From Undaria pinnatifida (taxonomy: Eukaryota; Sar; Phaeophyceae; Laminariales; Alariaceae), in the NCBI GenBank assembly GCA_012845835.1, contig JABAKD010000025.1, positions 710,001-774,000 of the forward strand: a DNA stretch of 64,000 nucleotides, in the 5' to 3' direction. Made by a program: the position numbers and the translations under genes. A model generated the notes under the pieces. That model searched no databases. It was not told the origin of the DNA and saw only the letters and a program-made list of their open reading frames with translations. Below, one piece after another: positions 11,496-22,467 of this stretch (position 1 is its first letter; each line of letters begins with the position of its first letter).

Positions 11496-11801
11496 GTGCG
11501 GAACGAGAACGCCGATTTGGAGAATTGTCAGGCTGTTGTTGGTGACGGTGCCGAACGTCCCCCGAGTAACGATGAAATATATGAACATGGAACGAACGAG
11601 AAGGTGCAGGAAGATATCGCATTCCCGGCAATGATGGAAACTGGAAACGGCACGATCCCCGGTCATACAGCAGTGTTCATTGATACAGCAGCGTCAAATC
11701 ATATGGTACCCGCCGGATCTCAGCCATGCCAACATGTGGTCAACAAGATCGGCTGCTGTATGCGTGTCAGAGGATCTTGCGGCCTAACTACGGCCAGGTG
11801 A
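11496..11801 (+). pseudogene. Ty1/copia gag-end and protease start, plus strand
   Basis: A 101-codon frame with FIDTAASNHMVP, the catalytic motif of copia aspartic proteases (Asp at codon 63, near 11682), followed by VVNKIGCCMRVRGSCG. The acidic segment before it fits the junction between Gag and protease. The strand is opposite to the RT/integrase pieces at 9-11 kb, so it comes from another copy or an inversion. The next kilobase on the plus strand has open frames (11821-12069, 12089-12496) but no recognisable copia domain. Confidence 0.75.
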
Positions 11802-11809
11802 AAATGTAC

Positions 11810-13010
11810 CCTCGCATTTCGTGCGCGAAATGACCAAAGTAAGTTGGTACCGATCCTCCTGTAAGTGTTCATTGTGCCCAAGTTGGGAGCGAGTGTGTGT
11901 GTTTTCGGTCGGAGCGCTTGACGAGAAGAGAGTAAAGCTCGATCTAATGACTAGACTAATCCTCCTGTTTTTTCCCCGATGGTATCAGCGCTTTTCCCGT
12001 GTCGACGGAATATCCACGCGCCTTTGTCTCACGTATTCTACTGAATGGGTAAGGTGTATCACGCGATAACACAATATCCCACACCGCAATGGACACTGAT
12101 TCATGCCACCAAAGGATGGGTCCCTGTCGCCCTCGCGCTTTCAAAGAGCTAGCGGAGGAGCTCACAACAAGTGCGAATGATATTTTTGACAGATCCGGAT
12201 CCGAAAAGCAGAGTGAAGCCGGATATTCGCCAGCTAAGCTGCGAACGGACGAGACGGTGGACCACGGAAGTGCGGAGCTCGCCCCAGATACGAGAATAAA
12301 TGAAAACGTTCTCGCAGGTACATTTATCTTGACGCGGGGAATGACTACCAGGATGGCGCCAGAAACGCATGGAATTGCAGTTACCTGCCCGACGGATTCG
12401 CGTACTGAAGGGAGAACGGTGCGGATAATCGAATACCTGATTTTTTCAAACCGCCGACACTGCAGGAGAACCCAGTTTGCCAACAGAGGACACTAAGATA
12501 TTCAGGTCTGCGACATGATCTATTTGTTCCCTCAACACGTACGCGGCGATGGGGCTAATTTACAGCGACTTTGCAGAAGATGGAATGGTTTGCTCTGCAA
12601 CACGGGTCGTTCTGTACCTGGTAGCAGCAGGAGCACCCGGTAGATTGGTAGGAGTTATTGAACATGATATGGTTGTGTTGAAATGCATCTACTGTAGAAC
12701 TGGTATGTTGTGGATCACTACTGTCGTTGGAGGCGTGTCTGCTGATGCCACACCTCCCGTGATGACTAACCTTTGGCACTTAATCTCAACGATAACTATT
12801 AGTAGCGACAAAACAAGGGCGACGTTGGCTCATTTGATAAGTTGGGTGACGTAGTCACCAGTCGAACTAGCAATATAACGCCAGGCGCAAGGCACATGGA
12901 CGTAAAATTGCACCATGTTAGGCCCTTGTTTGTGAGCAGCGTAGTGGATGTGTTGTACGTTAAAACGAGCATTAAAAAATATCCTGACACCACGCGTATA
13001 GCAAACCCTT
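11810..13010. other. No recognisable gene; likely decayed element
   Basis: Overlapping open frames occupy both strands (12089-12496 plus and 11956-12483 minus are antisense to each other). Neither shows a domain I can name. Position next to copia fragments suggests retroelement debris, but I have no motif to prove it. Confidence 0.4.
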
Positions 13011-13019
13011 ACATCTATG

Positions 13020-13539
13020 AGACATAAACCTGTTGTAAATCCCTTCCCCCCCCCTTCCCTCACCCCTTCGAACACTCCGCCTTCTCCTCACTGGTTGTAC
13101 GACTTACTGGACATACATGATAAACTGATGCATTCCTTCCACAACCGTCAGATTCGTTCCCTTGAAGGATTTATGGTTTCCGAGCACAGATGGAGTTGCT
13201 CCGCTCGTTTCCCTTCCCCCCCCCCCCGCTCCCTCTTGTTTCAACCCAGCCCCCCACGTCCTTACAAACTCCGCCCTCGCCTCACCGGTTAAACAACGTA
13301 CAGGAGCCACGTGATAAGCTGTTGCATTTCGTTGCACACCTGTCAGATGTTGTCCTCGTCAAAAACGGGTTTGATAGTTCCCGTACACAGACTGATTAGC
13401 ATCACCCTGTTGACCCTGGTGCAAGCTACACTACTGTAGTAGTTCCAAGGGGAGTCGCCGACCTATGTATTAAATTGAGGACACACACCCAGTAATACGC
13501 GCGCGCGAGTGGAGTATCACACACAGCTTGCAAGGATGA
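13020..13539. mobile_element. MITE family M1, copy 1 (partial)
   Basis: Similar in order and wording to the MITE at 60567-61133. Shared blocks include ACCGTCAGATT, CCCACGTCCTT followed by TCACCGGTTA, CTGTCAGAT followed by CAAAAACGGGTTT, CACCCTGTTGACCCTG, and the terminal arm GGAGTCGCCGACCTAT through GGAGTATCACACACAGCTTGCAA and AGTTTCG. It contains long C runs, and short open frames made by them. Only the right terminal arm is clear; a left arm was not seen. Confidence 0.7.
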
Positions 13540-13640
13540 GTTTCGACACTCCGATCGCGCGTATTACGGAGTGTGTGTCCTCCTTAAGGATTTAGGGCGG
13601 CGACCCCCCTTGGAACTACAGTGTAGCTTGTACTAGGATT
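13435..13640. repeat. Large inverted repeat: two M1 termini head to head
   Basis: The right terminal arm of M1 copy 1 is followed, after GATGAGTTTCGAC, by the reverse complement of the inner part of the same arm. The paired sequences run GTAGTTCCAAGGGG, GTCGCCG, GAGGACACACAC, GTAATACGCGCG and GGAGT on each side, about 70 bp per arm around a centre near 13530. This is a strong potential cruciform. It indicates either insertion of a second M1 copy in opposite orientation or a rearrangement at an element end. Confidence 0.8.
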
Positions 13641-13974
13641 ATTTGGAATGTAAGAGTACGGAGCGACGTTATGTTGCCCCGGGTGATTGAAGGTCGTTCT
13701 TGCCCCACCAAAGGGGTGTATATTGTGGTATTTCGCGATTAGGCAGAGTTATGGTATTTCACGGAGAGAAACCTGGAAATGGTGGTGTCCCGCAGGTCAC
13801 TTCCCCTTCTTCTACCTCTTACATTTATTTTCCCCCTTCTACTCCTAATTTGACCTCGCATGATTAATATATATACGTGTTTTTCTTCATCTCCCGTGCT
13901 ATCGTGGTGCGTGAACACCGTAATCGTCTGCATGTCCTCGCTTCGAGGCGACCCCGTGTACGAAACCGTCCATT

Positions 13975-14135
13975 ACTGTACGACCCGTGCCACAATACCC
14001 GGGGTACGGGTACAGCATGTTTTGCACCCACCCGAAGCTTCTGTGAGGTCTGTAACACTTCCATACCAACACCCAAAATAACTGGAAGTTCTGTAAGACT
14101 CCGATACCCTTACCAGGAATCCATCAACCCTACAG
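13975..14135. repeat. Tandem repeat family R1, copy 3
   Basis: Same family as 1985-2340 and 4735-5075: ACGACCCGTGCCACAATACCC, GAAGCTTCTGTGAGGTCTGTA and TGGAAGTTCTGTAAGACT type units. Here it stands alone without the palindromic minisatellite. Confidence 0.7.
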
Positions 14136-14139
14136 ATCG

Positions 14140-14910
14140 TAACCTTGGGTCATTCTCTGCGTTGATTACCTGATACCTGATACCGGTTATATGTACGATT
14201 AGCGTTCCTTCGTTGTCTGTTTTTGTTTTCCGTTTTGATTTCGTTTTTTTTGTCTGTGCTTTCCTGTGATGTGGTTGCCGATGAGAGCCTACTATCCTGT
14301 GCCCCATTTGTAGGAGCAATGGAAAACGCTAAATATTAAATAATAAATACGATACGTCAGCACGATTTATAATACACTTGCGGGAACACCAACAACATGA
14401 GGAACGTCACCTCATCGCCACACGTTGCATCTACTTCTCTTGACTCTTTCTATATTTTTGCTGTAGATGATCGCAACCACCCCCGACCAATACAATCTTG
14501 AGCTCCGATTGTGATGGGAATTTTAGCGAAAATTAATCCTCTGGTGGGGGCCCGTCACGATCCGGGGGGGGGGGGGGGGGGCTATTGGCCGAGCTGCGCT
14601 CGGCCGCCTCGCTTCGCCACTCGCTTCGCTCGGCCAGTATACTGCTGCAGCCCAGTATGCTGATTGGACTTTTCCGCAGTACTCGATACTGACTGAGTCA
14701 GCCAGTGACCAGCTCTACCCACCAGGCTCTCGCCGCCCACCAACTGATGCGCTGGGTTGAACAAACCCAAACCGACAACCTCATGATTCAGGTTCGCGTT
14801 GCAGTAAGGACGGCCTAAAATGCCAGGTTGGGATCTCCGGGTGGGAACGCACCCTCCATAGAGCATTCGAGCGTCTATCAACGACGGCAAACCGTCCATC
14901 CCGCCATAAA
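14140..14910. other. No recognisable gene; long G run
   Basis: Contains a run of about 18 G near 14563-14580 followed by a palindromic GGCCGAGCTGCGCTCGGCC. No coding motif. It may include the 5' LTR or leader of the chromovirus that begins just downstream, but I could not find a matching 3' copy. Confidence 0.4.
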
Positions 14911-14921
14911 CGCGGTCATAA

Positions 14922-15720
14922 ATGACAATTTTGGCCAGGTATCGCGATCTATGTGCCGACGAGATTGCCGTCCGGCGGCCTTTGACCTTTTTTAAAGTGC
15001 TGAGCCGACAATTCGGACACGGAGACGCGGCGTCTGCTCTTAGTGAACTGCAGAATTTTGGCGTACTCAACAACACCCCTTACGCGGCCTACTACCGCGC
15101 TTTTCGGATGGTAGCTTCCGGGGTAACGGGGAGCGAACGCGCGTTGGCGTCAGGGGTGGGGCTGGAACTGGAGATCGTGCGTCTTAGCGTATACGAGTAG
15201 TTTCCACAGTTCATGCCTAGTTTTTACCCTGGAGAGCTGGCAACTCGTCCTCAGCGTATTTATTGGACTGATGTCATGCGGTTATCTTTGGGTACCCGTG
15301 CCAGTAGTAAGACGCCTGTCATAAATGGCGAAACATTCTTTTCGCTACCTGCGGTATCGGGGGGACGTGTTTCCGTCCCGTCGGGTCCCCCGCTCGCCAC
15401 CCTAGACCGCGGGCAGGGGCGCGTGACATCCCAAACGTCTGATTTGGCGACGGTTTCGCAACGAAACCCGGTAGTAATGAATTTTTCACAACATTCCACC
15501 GACCCCTGGGTCTCATCCACGTCGTACTCGCACTAGCCGCTTGCGCATCGTGATGAGGTGTGTACCGTTAGTGGTACCTTCTCGACCGATGACCCTCCGC
15601 TCTGGAGCGATCGTTTTTCACCGACCGCACGCGCGGCAGCCCTTCGTGATAACCAAGGCCGCTGTCTAAATTGTCACGAGGCGTGACATTCATTGGCATA
15701 CCTTTTTTTAAAGCTAGCGT
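14922..15720 (+). pseudogene. Chromovirus 1 (Ty3/gypsy) Gag with zinc-knuckle remnant
   Basis: Plus-strand pieces in several frames. 14922-15200 is a 92-codon frame with an alpha-helical, Gag-like composition. 15213-15536 is another open piece. Near 15655 the sequence reads CLNCHEA, an in-frame TGA, then HSLAYL. That is a CCHC zinc knuckle (C-x2-C-x4-H-x4-C) with the Gly replaced by a stop and the last Cys lost. Integrase and chromodomain-like pieces follow 4-5 kb downstream on the same strand, the expected order for a Ty3/gypsy element. The family assignment of the N-terminal Gag part is by position. Confidence 0.6.
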
Positions 15721-18700
15721 GTACATCAACGTTGAGCTTTTTCAGCTCGGGGACAACGACGCCGGGTACCACCGCTGGCAAGAACGCATGCTGCGCAACT
15801 GCCTGGGCAAGAAGGCAGATGGGTCCGGAACCAGTTTCTGGAAGGGCTGCCGCCACCGGTCAGGTCGACAACACGGCCAGGGTCAGTCAAACAACTCCGG
15901 TCACAATTCCCAAGACGCTCGTTCCAGATACTTGCAGCAGGGGTTCAACGGCGGCTACGGTCAAAACACCAATAACCCAGCCAAACCTGCAGACCAATCA
16001 ATCCCGCCCTCGCCCGCTTCAACGAAGAACGCCCCCAACATGCGCCTGGGTCCGTCGCACAATAGTGATCCCAATGCGCGTCAGCCTGGCGCTCTCCGCA
16101 CTTGTAATTGACGACCCGACGGTGGTACGGCAACCACCGCCCGTCCACCACCAGCATTTGCAGGGGAGCAAACATTAAATTCTCAAGATTTTTGTTCCCC
16201 ACGCTCATCAAGCGCCCAGCACCGACCAGCCTCGACCGCTGTCCTCGAGCCCCGAACATTGACCTTATGGGTACCGGCAACCTTCGTAGTCTTTGTGACG
16301 CAGCACATCTTGCTACCCCGACGAGCTCTCGCGCTCCTGCGCTGCCAACCGCCGTAGAAAAACGCCGCGCAACCGGCATTTTGCCTACGGCTCCTACTTT
16401 AGCACCATGTACTGGCCACCGCTCGAAATTTGTCCCGGCTTCGCCCAAACCCCGCGTCTCGCCGGCGCGTGCTGCAACGCCTGCTGTCCATTCTTTTATG
16501 GGCACCACTACCGCGCCGGGAACTCTCACCTTGAGCAATACTTTCTCATCGCGCAACGCGCACCCCGGGTTTAGACCCACCGCGCCACATTGACTCTTCG
16601 CGAGGGCGTCGCCCTCGCGCCTACACACCCCGTTCTCCTGATCTCGTCCATAAGGCGACAATTGGTTTGAGGTGTGGGAGGGCCGGCGCCGGAACCCCGA
16701 GCCCCTCTTAAGCGCTCGACTCGGCGTTCCCTCGCAAGAATGGCGGGCATTCTGGTCTGTTCCCGGTCGCAGAGAACTTAGCGAGCTTAGCTGACCCCGC
16801 CAGAACCTTTAGGCGTGAGTACAGGGCAGAAACCCCGTCCGGCGTGAACTCAAGCGCCGCGCGCTCGAGACCCGTTTTGTAATCTGTCCGGAGTGCGTGT
16901 AGTCTCTCCTTCGTAATTGCGTGCCCAGGAGCACCCCTTCCGGACTTCCACGGCACTAGTGAAATAGGCGATCCCGGCACTGCCCGTCAAACCCGTCTTG
17001 ACTGCACAACCTTCGGTCAACGTAACCGGGGTATCTGCCCACCGTCGCGCGAATGGTTCGTTCCTCTCGTCAAGCAGAACTAGCTCCGAGCCCCGTGCCT
17101 CCGTTAAGTCCCAGGAGATGGTCGCAGAGAGAGCGACGTCTGGCAAAATTTCGCCTACGCGCGATAACGCCCCACCGCCGGTGACCGTCAGACCGCCCCC
17201 GCGACCCGCGTTGGCGACCTGGTGCCCCCAAAAGGCTGCACTGCGCGCCTCCACCATACCCTCTGAGGCCTCGGCGCCTTCTAGATTTAAGTCTACACGC
17301 GGGTATTATTTCACGAGAAACGTCGTGTTGTCTTGGCAAGCCCTCATCAATTTTGCGCAATAGATAGCGTCGGCGTTTGTCGTCGACGACGTTTCGTGTT
17401 CTTGCGCAGAACAATTTCTGATGGCCGAAAAGGCACACCACTTACCCAACCATCGCGCACTGGAGGTCACACAGAGCACGTCGGAATTCCAATCGCACAA
17501 GGTCATCGGACGGGGCGTCCGGAGTTGCGACAATGCCATTTGGAAGCGAGAGCGCGAAACTCCGTTCTTGCTGGGACGTTTACTGAGTGTTTGGAAAATC
17601 CAGAGATGAACACCACCATTTGGGTACGGATAACAAGCGTTAAGCTGACGCCAACCCATTTGACCAGGTGTGGGGCATTGGCCTCCGGGAGGATGATCCC
17701 GACGCCCATGACCCTCACTTGTGGCGAGGAAATGACTTGCTCGGACAGGCTCTTTCTACCGTCCGCGACCTCCTTATCCACAATACGGACGGCTCTTCTT
17801 TTGTCCTCAACTCGGCACTCTGACATTATCCGAGGGAATTAACGAAATTATTTCAGTACCGCTGAAGCGCCTTCGAATATTTAGCACGTGCTTGCCTCGG
17901 TCTTCCTTCGGAGTATTCGACCCATTTATCTGACGCTCCAGAGGACCACAGCCCCGATGTACTGAATGATGCCTCTTGCACCGCGTCCACTCTCGCGGAC
18001 ACGCCCTCGCTCCCCAAGCACGGCACAGCCCTCGTCGGGGGCACAACTACGATCGACGACACCTCTTTTACCACCAAAATCACCGTCCATAGTGAGACGC
18101 CTCCGCTGTTCTTGGTTGTATCGCGCTCTTGATCACTGGTTCCCCTCAGACTTTCACCCGCCTTGACGTCTTGGAGTAGATACTTGCGGGTGGGACGGCT
18201 GCCGTTACCTGCGAGCACGACTCTGCCCGTTGTTTCTGGGAAATTTCAACTAATCCGCCCCTGTCCGAACGTTAACAAGCGTCCGCTTGACCGTCCAATT
18301 CATCTGGGCTAGCCAGCGGACGAGCTCTCTCCCTGTGTGGGCCTGCGTCTTTCGGCCCTCCGTTTCCAACACTCGGTGCTCCTGGGATGCGATAGCTGGA
18401 TGCGTTTTAAAACGGGGTCCTACCCCTCTTTGCCTCCCCGCCCCTCTGACCAGAGAGTTTTCGGGGGGCTGACGCTATCTCACCGTGCCCCCACGGGCGC
18501 GCATCGGTTTTTGTATCCGTTCGCCTCGCCTCTGGCGGAGGTTTGAACCTCCGGTACGATGGCGCCGCTTCACCCCTCTTGACGGTGAGACCATGTACCT
18601 CGTCAGGGCTTGTGGCCTGCTCACCCCCTCCACGGTCCCCGGCATTGGCTTGGGTGGGCTGCTGCCCCAACCCGATAGCGCCGTCTTAGGTGGGCTCCTC

Positions 18701-19285
18701 CTTGCCTCCACTACTTTTCGCGATATTCGCGTACACGGACCAAGTATGAGGATTGACGCTCTTTCGGCTCCCGCCGGGATATTCGTGTCCCGTGTTTTTG
18801 CCGTCGTCGGCACCGGCGACAACCGCCTTGGGCGCGCGCCATTTTGGCCTACGGCCAACGCCTTTTTTCACTCTCGTTTTCGCGGTGCTCTCCGGGGCTA
18901 CTCCACCAACATTACCCCCAAGGTGCCCTACGCCCCCATCGGAGGCTTCAGTGGCATTGCCGCCTATGGGCCGCATCTCTATTCGGACGCGCCGAAGAAC
19001 AGGCGCTGCTGCCGGTGCCGCGCACTTTGCCGTTGATTATGGTTTCGGACCGGGCAGGGTTCCCCGGACGTCTCCTTCTCGGGTCGACTCTTTGTCGTGC
19101 GATCCGCATCCTCGTCTGCATTTGACTGCCTCCCGGGCAACATCTCGGACCTTAACGACTGTCATGACGGTACCCATCACGTCTAACCGCGCCCGAGCGG
19201 AGCTTTTGGGTGCCCCGTTTCTAGCCGATATATCTTTTGACTATCCCACTGCGCGTTATTCGCACGCCGACTAAGGAAAAGAGCA
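15721..19285 (+). pseudogene. Chromovirus 1 middle region, heavily decayed
   Basis: This interval should hold protease and reverse transcriptase by position. It is GC-rich, with many mutually overlapping open frames on both strands (for example 18485-19036, 18753-19274, 15945-16661 minus). I could not point to a clear DTG/DSG protease or YxDD palm motif. Frames change often, as in an old copy. The overlapping long frames are best explained by composition. It would take a profile search of all frames to place PR and RT. Confidence 0.45.
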
Positions 19286-19289
19286 ACGT

Positions 19290-20185
19290 GCAAAGCCCAC
19301 GTGCTACGCCGCTATCCACTACCTCCTCCTCGGCCGGCCATTTGCCTTGCCCACCAAAGACTTAACGATTTTCCCTTCACACCAGCACCCCCCCTTCTCG
19401 GAGATCCAGGAGCTCGCTGGCAAAGGCCGCCCCTATACTACCGACGAGGACATTGTCCTCCTCGTCTGTAATCAAACCTCGACCCACTACTCCCTACGGC
19501 CTGCGGAAAGCGCGACTTGCTTCTTCGGGAACGAACTAATCCGTATTTACGTGTCGCTACTCATGCGCCCTTGGATCATGCAAGCCTGCCATTCGACGGA
19601 TTCCTGCCATCTAGGCGCGGCACGCACACTTCGAATTCTCGACCGTTTCTATTGTTCGATAGGAATGCGCATATGCACCCGCTGGTGTTTGCGCCGTTGC
19701 TTGAAGTGCCAAGCGCGGGAGACATCGCGACTGACGGTTCGCTGGCCCTTCGTCTCGATTCCCTTTCCTCCGGGACCGGGCATTTCGGTAAGCGCGGACT
19801 ATCTTGGGCCTTTGCCGGTCACGCCCCGGGGTAACACCTATTTTGTTCTCTCAACCGACGGCTTTAGCCGTCGTATGGACATGCCCGCCGCCACCTCCAC
19901 TAAATTTACAGCTGAATGAACAGCCAACATCTCTATCCACAGGTACATTCCCCTATAGGGGTGTCCACTTAGCATCATCTCGGGCAACGGCCGCCAGCTC
20001 TGCTCCAGGTTTTTGCACGTAGTGAATGAGCTTCTTGTTGCTAGAAAAATCGCCACCAGCTCCTACCGTCCAAGCGGTAACGGTGATATGGAGCGCGTTA
20101 ACCACACAATGGCCTAAATGCAGGCAATGGTCGTCAACGAACGTCAAGGCGACCAAAAGGGTAGTTGCCACACGTGGAGTTCGCC
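19290..20185 (+). pseudogene. Chromovirus 1 RNase H end and integrase
   Basis: The frame starts with HYLLLGRPFALPTKD, the RNase H tail motif of Ty3/gypsy elements. Codons of the 19347-19919 frame then give the integrase zinc-binding module (CHSTDSCHLGAARTL through RRCLKCQA) and the core start SADYLGPLPVTPRGNTY with the first catalytic Asp. The same frame continues past TGA at 19917, TAG near 19953 and TAA near 20115: SIISGNG (second catalytic Asp now Gly) and SGNGDMERVNHTMA, retaining the catalytic Glu. With three stops and a lost Asp the integrase is dead. It would have joined element DNA to the host chromosome. Confidence 0.9.
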
Positions 20186-20392
20186 TACAACAATTCGTTC
20201 AGCGCCGCCACTGGCCTGGCCCCCAACTAGGTCCGCATGGGCAGGTTCCCGGGCCTCCCTCTCGCTATTTTCGATCACTCCGGGATTGCCGGCCATCAGA
20301 GCCTGGCCCGCGACCATCTCGCATGCTGCGACCTGGCGTCAGATCGGTTTCCCCCTGGAACATAAACTCCTTTATCGGACCTCCCCTCAACA

Positions 20393-20830
20393 ATGCCCGT
20401 CGCGGATGCGCACCTCCGCGTCTCCGTCGATCGCTGCAAGATTTTTTCCAACCTCCACGACCGCGGCGGCATGCCTACGCACCTTCCGGACGGGTTGACA
20501 CAGTACGGGCTCGAACATTCTACCAAAGAATCCCCCCCATATCACGTGACCCACGACGACGTGTCGGCGGCCCTCCCGCGGCTAAGGGTGGAAAGGATCA
20601 GCGGCTATCAATCGCTCCGTTGTCGGGGTGGGGTCATCGCGGGGATTCACGAGACGCATTGGATTGGGCTCTCCCGCCCGTCGTGGGGACGGGACATGGA
20701 CCTCTAGTTCTCCGGCCAGCAGATCTTGCTTTACTGGGCAGGCACTCCGAACCAACTACGCCAAACCAACCGCAGATGCGCATTGGGGCTGCACAATGGG
20801 AGGTTTTTCGTTCTAACAACGAACGGATTT
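20393..20830 (+). pseudogene. Chromovirus 1 integrase C-terminus with chromodomain-like segment
   Basis: The plus frame reads HLPDGLTQYGLE, then SPPYHVTHDDVSAALPRL, VERISGYQSLRCRGGV, ETHWIGLSRPSWGRDMDL and, after a stop, LYWAGTPNQLRQTNRR. The VERI...THW.GL.RPSWE.E.DL...L.YW pattern is that of a chromodomain at the end of chromovirus integrases, thought to steer insertion to marked chromatin. The second chromovirus fragment at 25134-26090 carries a recognisably related segment (KHRLTRGLGGTNAVQYLT followed by a WEHEDD motif), so the two belong to related families. Confidence 0.75.
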
Positions 20831-21774
20831 TGGCACCTGGATACGCCTGCGCGTCGGGCGCTGACTGGTTACGCCACAACAGCGCTACGCCACTACAGCA
20901 CCACGGTTCTCCCCAATGGGGCCCGTATTTGGTACAGAGCCGATGGCGGCTCGTAGTAGCTAGGGAAAATCAGCGCCCGCACAACCACCAATGGGGATTT
21001 GGTACGTTTTCAAGATGACCCGGGACCAATCAAGCTTCCGCTCTCTCCGGCTCACTACACCACATCGACAGGAGGTGTCCAAGGTTCCAGCTGCCTTCAA
21101 CTCGGTGGGGGTAGATCTGTTGCACGCGAGATCTTGAGTAACTTACATGCATCTCGAGGCGCGGACGGGGCTAGATGACGCTCAGGCCACCACCGCCCTC
21201 GAGTATTTGATCCTGTTTCCCCAATTTTTGAATTTTGCTTCTTCCGGGTGTTTTCGTTTTGTCTGGGTCTTTGATTCAGTGCTCCTGGAGAATTCCTGGT
21301 AATTCTCCGCCCGGTTTCGACGTCGCGCCCGCAGTGTGAGGCACGATGTCCATTCTGCGCGCGCGAGTCGGATTTCGCACGAAGTGCGTTCTGGCACGTT
21401 TGTGGGACCGCTTGGTGTTTTGCTCGCGAGGTCTTTGACTCTTCCGCCTTCGACCCCCGCGCTTTTGCATACTGTTTTTGTTTCTTTTTTTTTGCATAGT
21501 TCCGTTTCCCTTTTTCTCTGGCACCACCCCCCTCGCTAATCTGGGGAAATGATAGCTCTCGCGCCTGTGGACCTCGCCTGTCGCTGGAATGTTTTGTACC
21601 CTTTGTTATGTCTTCTGTTTCGGTCTTTGATTTTCTGCCTTAGACTAATATTTTTCCTGATGCTTCGTAGCCTCGCAGGGGAGTAGGTTCTGACGGCCCC
21701 CATCTTCGAGCCATGTTCTAGACCGTGAAACCGGTTGCTTCCCCGAATCTTCCATATTTCCGCAAATAAGGCTC

Positions 21775-21792
21775 ATCAGGGTGGGCTAGTGT
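21775..21792 (+). repeat. Putative polypurine tract / LTR start shared with chromovirus 2
   Basis: ATCAGGGTGGGCTAGTGT occurs here, about 750 bp after the last recognisable coding piece of chromovirus 1. It occurs again at 26883-26900, about 790 bp after chromovirus 2. The sequences beyond begin TGTTATGG and TGTGGTGA. A purine-rich tract followed by TG is what marks a 3' LTR start. LTR extents could not be confirmed. Confidence 0.45.
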
Positions 21793-21799
21793 TATGGCA

Positions 21800-22434
21800 T
21801 CGCGGTGGAAGCCCAAGAAAGCGTAATAGCCAGATGTCTGATTCTAGGATACCCCCCCCCCCCCAAAAGCAGCTATTTTCTTGGACGAAGGTTTTAGGGC
21901 TGCTCGACACAAGGAAGGATACTGTTGAAAGAAAAGTATCCATAATTTTTCCCATCGAACGATGACGTCGGGGTGTCGAGGGACACCGTATTTCAGGAGA
22001 TAACGACCGGGAGCTGGCTTTGAAACCGGCGGTTTCGGTAAAGAAAAGTTGGGGGGGCTACCGTATAACGACTCAGATACAACAAATGTATGAAGGGGTT
22101 TCACATGATTTTGAAGGCATGTGCGTATAGGAAACAGGGGATAATGCCCATGCTTCGCGAATTTCCACGCGTTCAATTTGTCCGTGGCGTGAGTGGAACT
22201 AATAAAGATTTATATAGTACAAGTGAGTGACCAACGTGGAACCTGCTTAGTGGAGAGACCTGCAAAGGGTGGCCTGTGTCGTATGTCCGAAACAGCGCCT
22301 AGTCTTATTGTACTAGGAAGAAAAGTGAGCACGAACACTGGATGCACTGATATCATTGGGAAGATATAATTGTTCAATTGAAGACACTATTACAAATGGT
22401 GTCTGTGCTGATCCGTCATCCTAGATATACATAT

Positions 22435-22467
<33 letters not shown>

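Noticed and set aside
11956-12496. Long frames on both strands (175 codons minus, 135 codons plus)
   Set aside because: Mutually antisense, neither shows a copia or host domain; could be retroelement debris but unsupported.
15945-19274. Several frames over 120 codons on both strands within chromovirus 1
   Set aside because: GC-rich sequence keeps frames open; no conserved motif, frames conflict with each other and with the order of the element.
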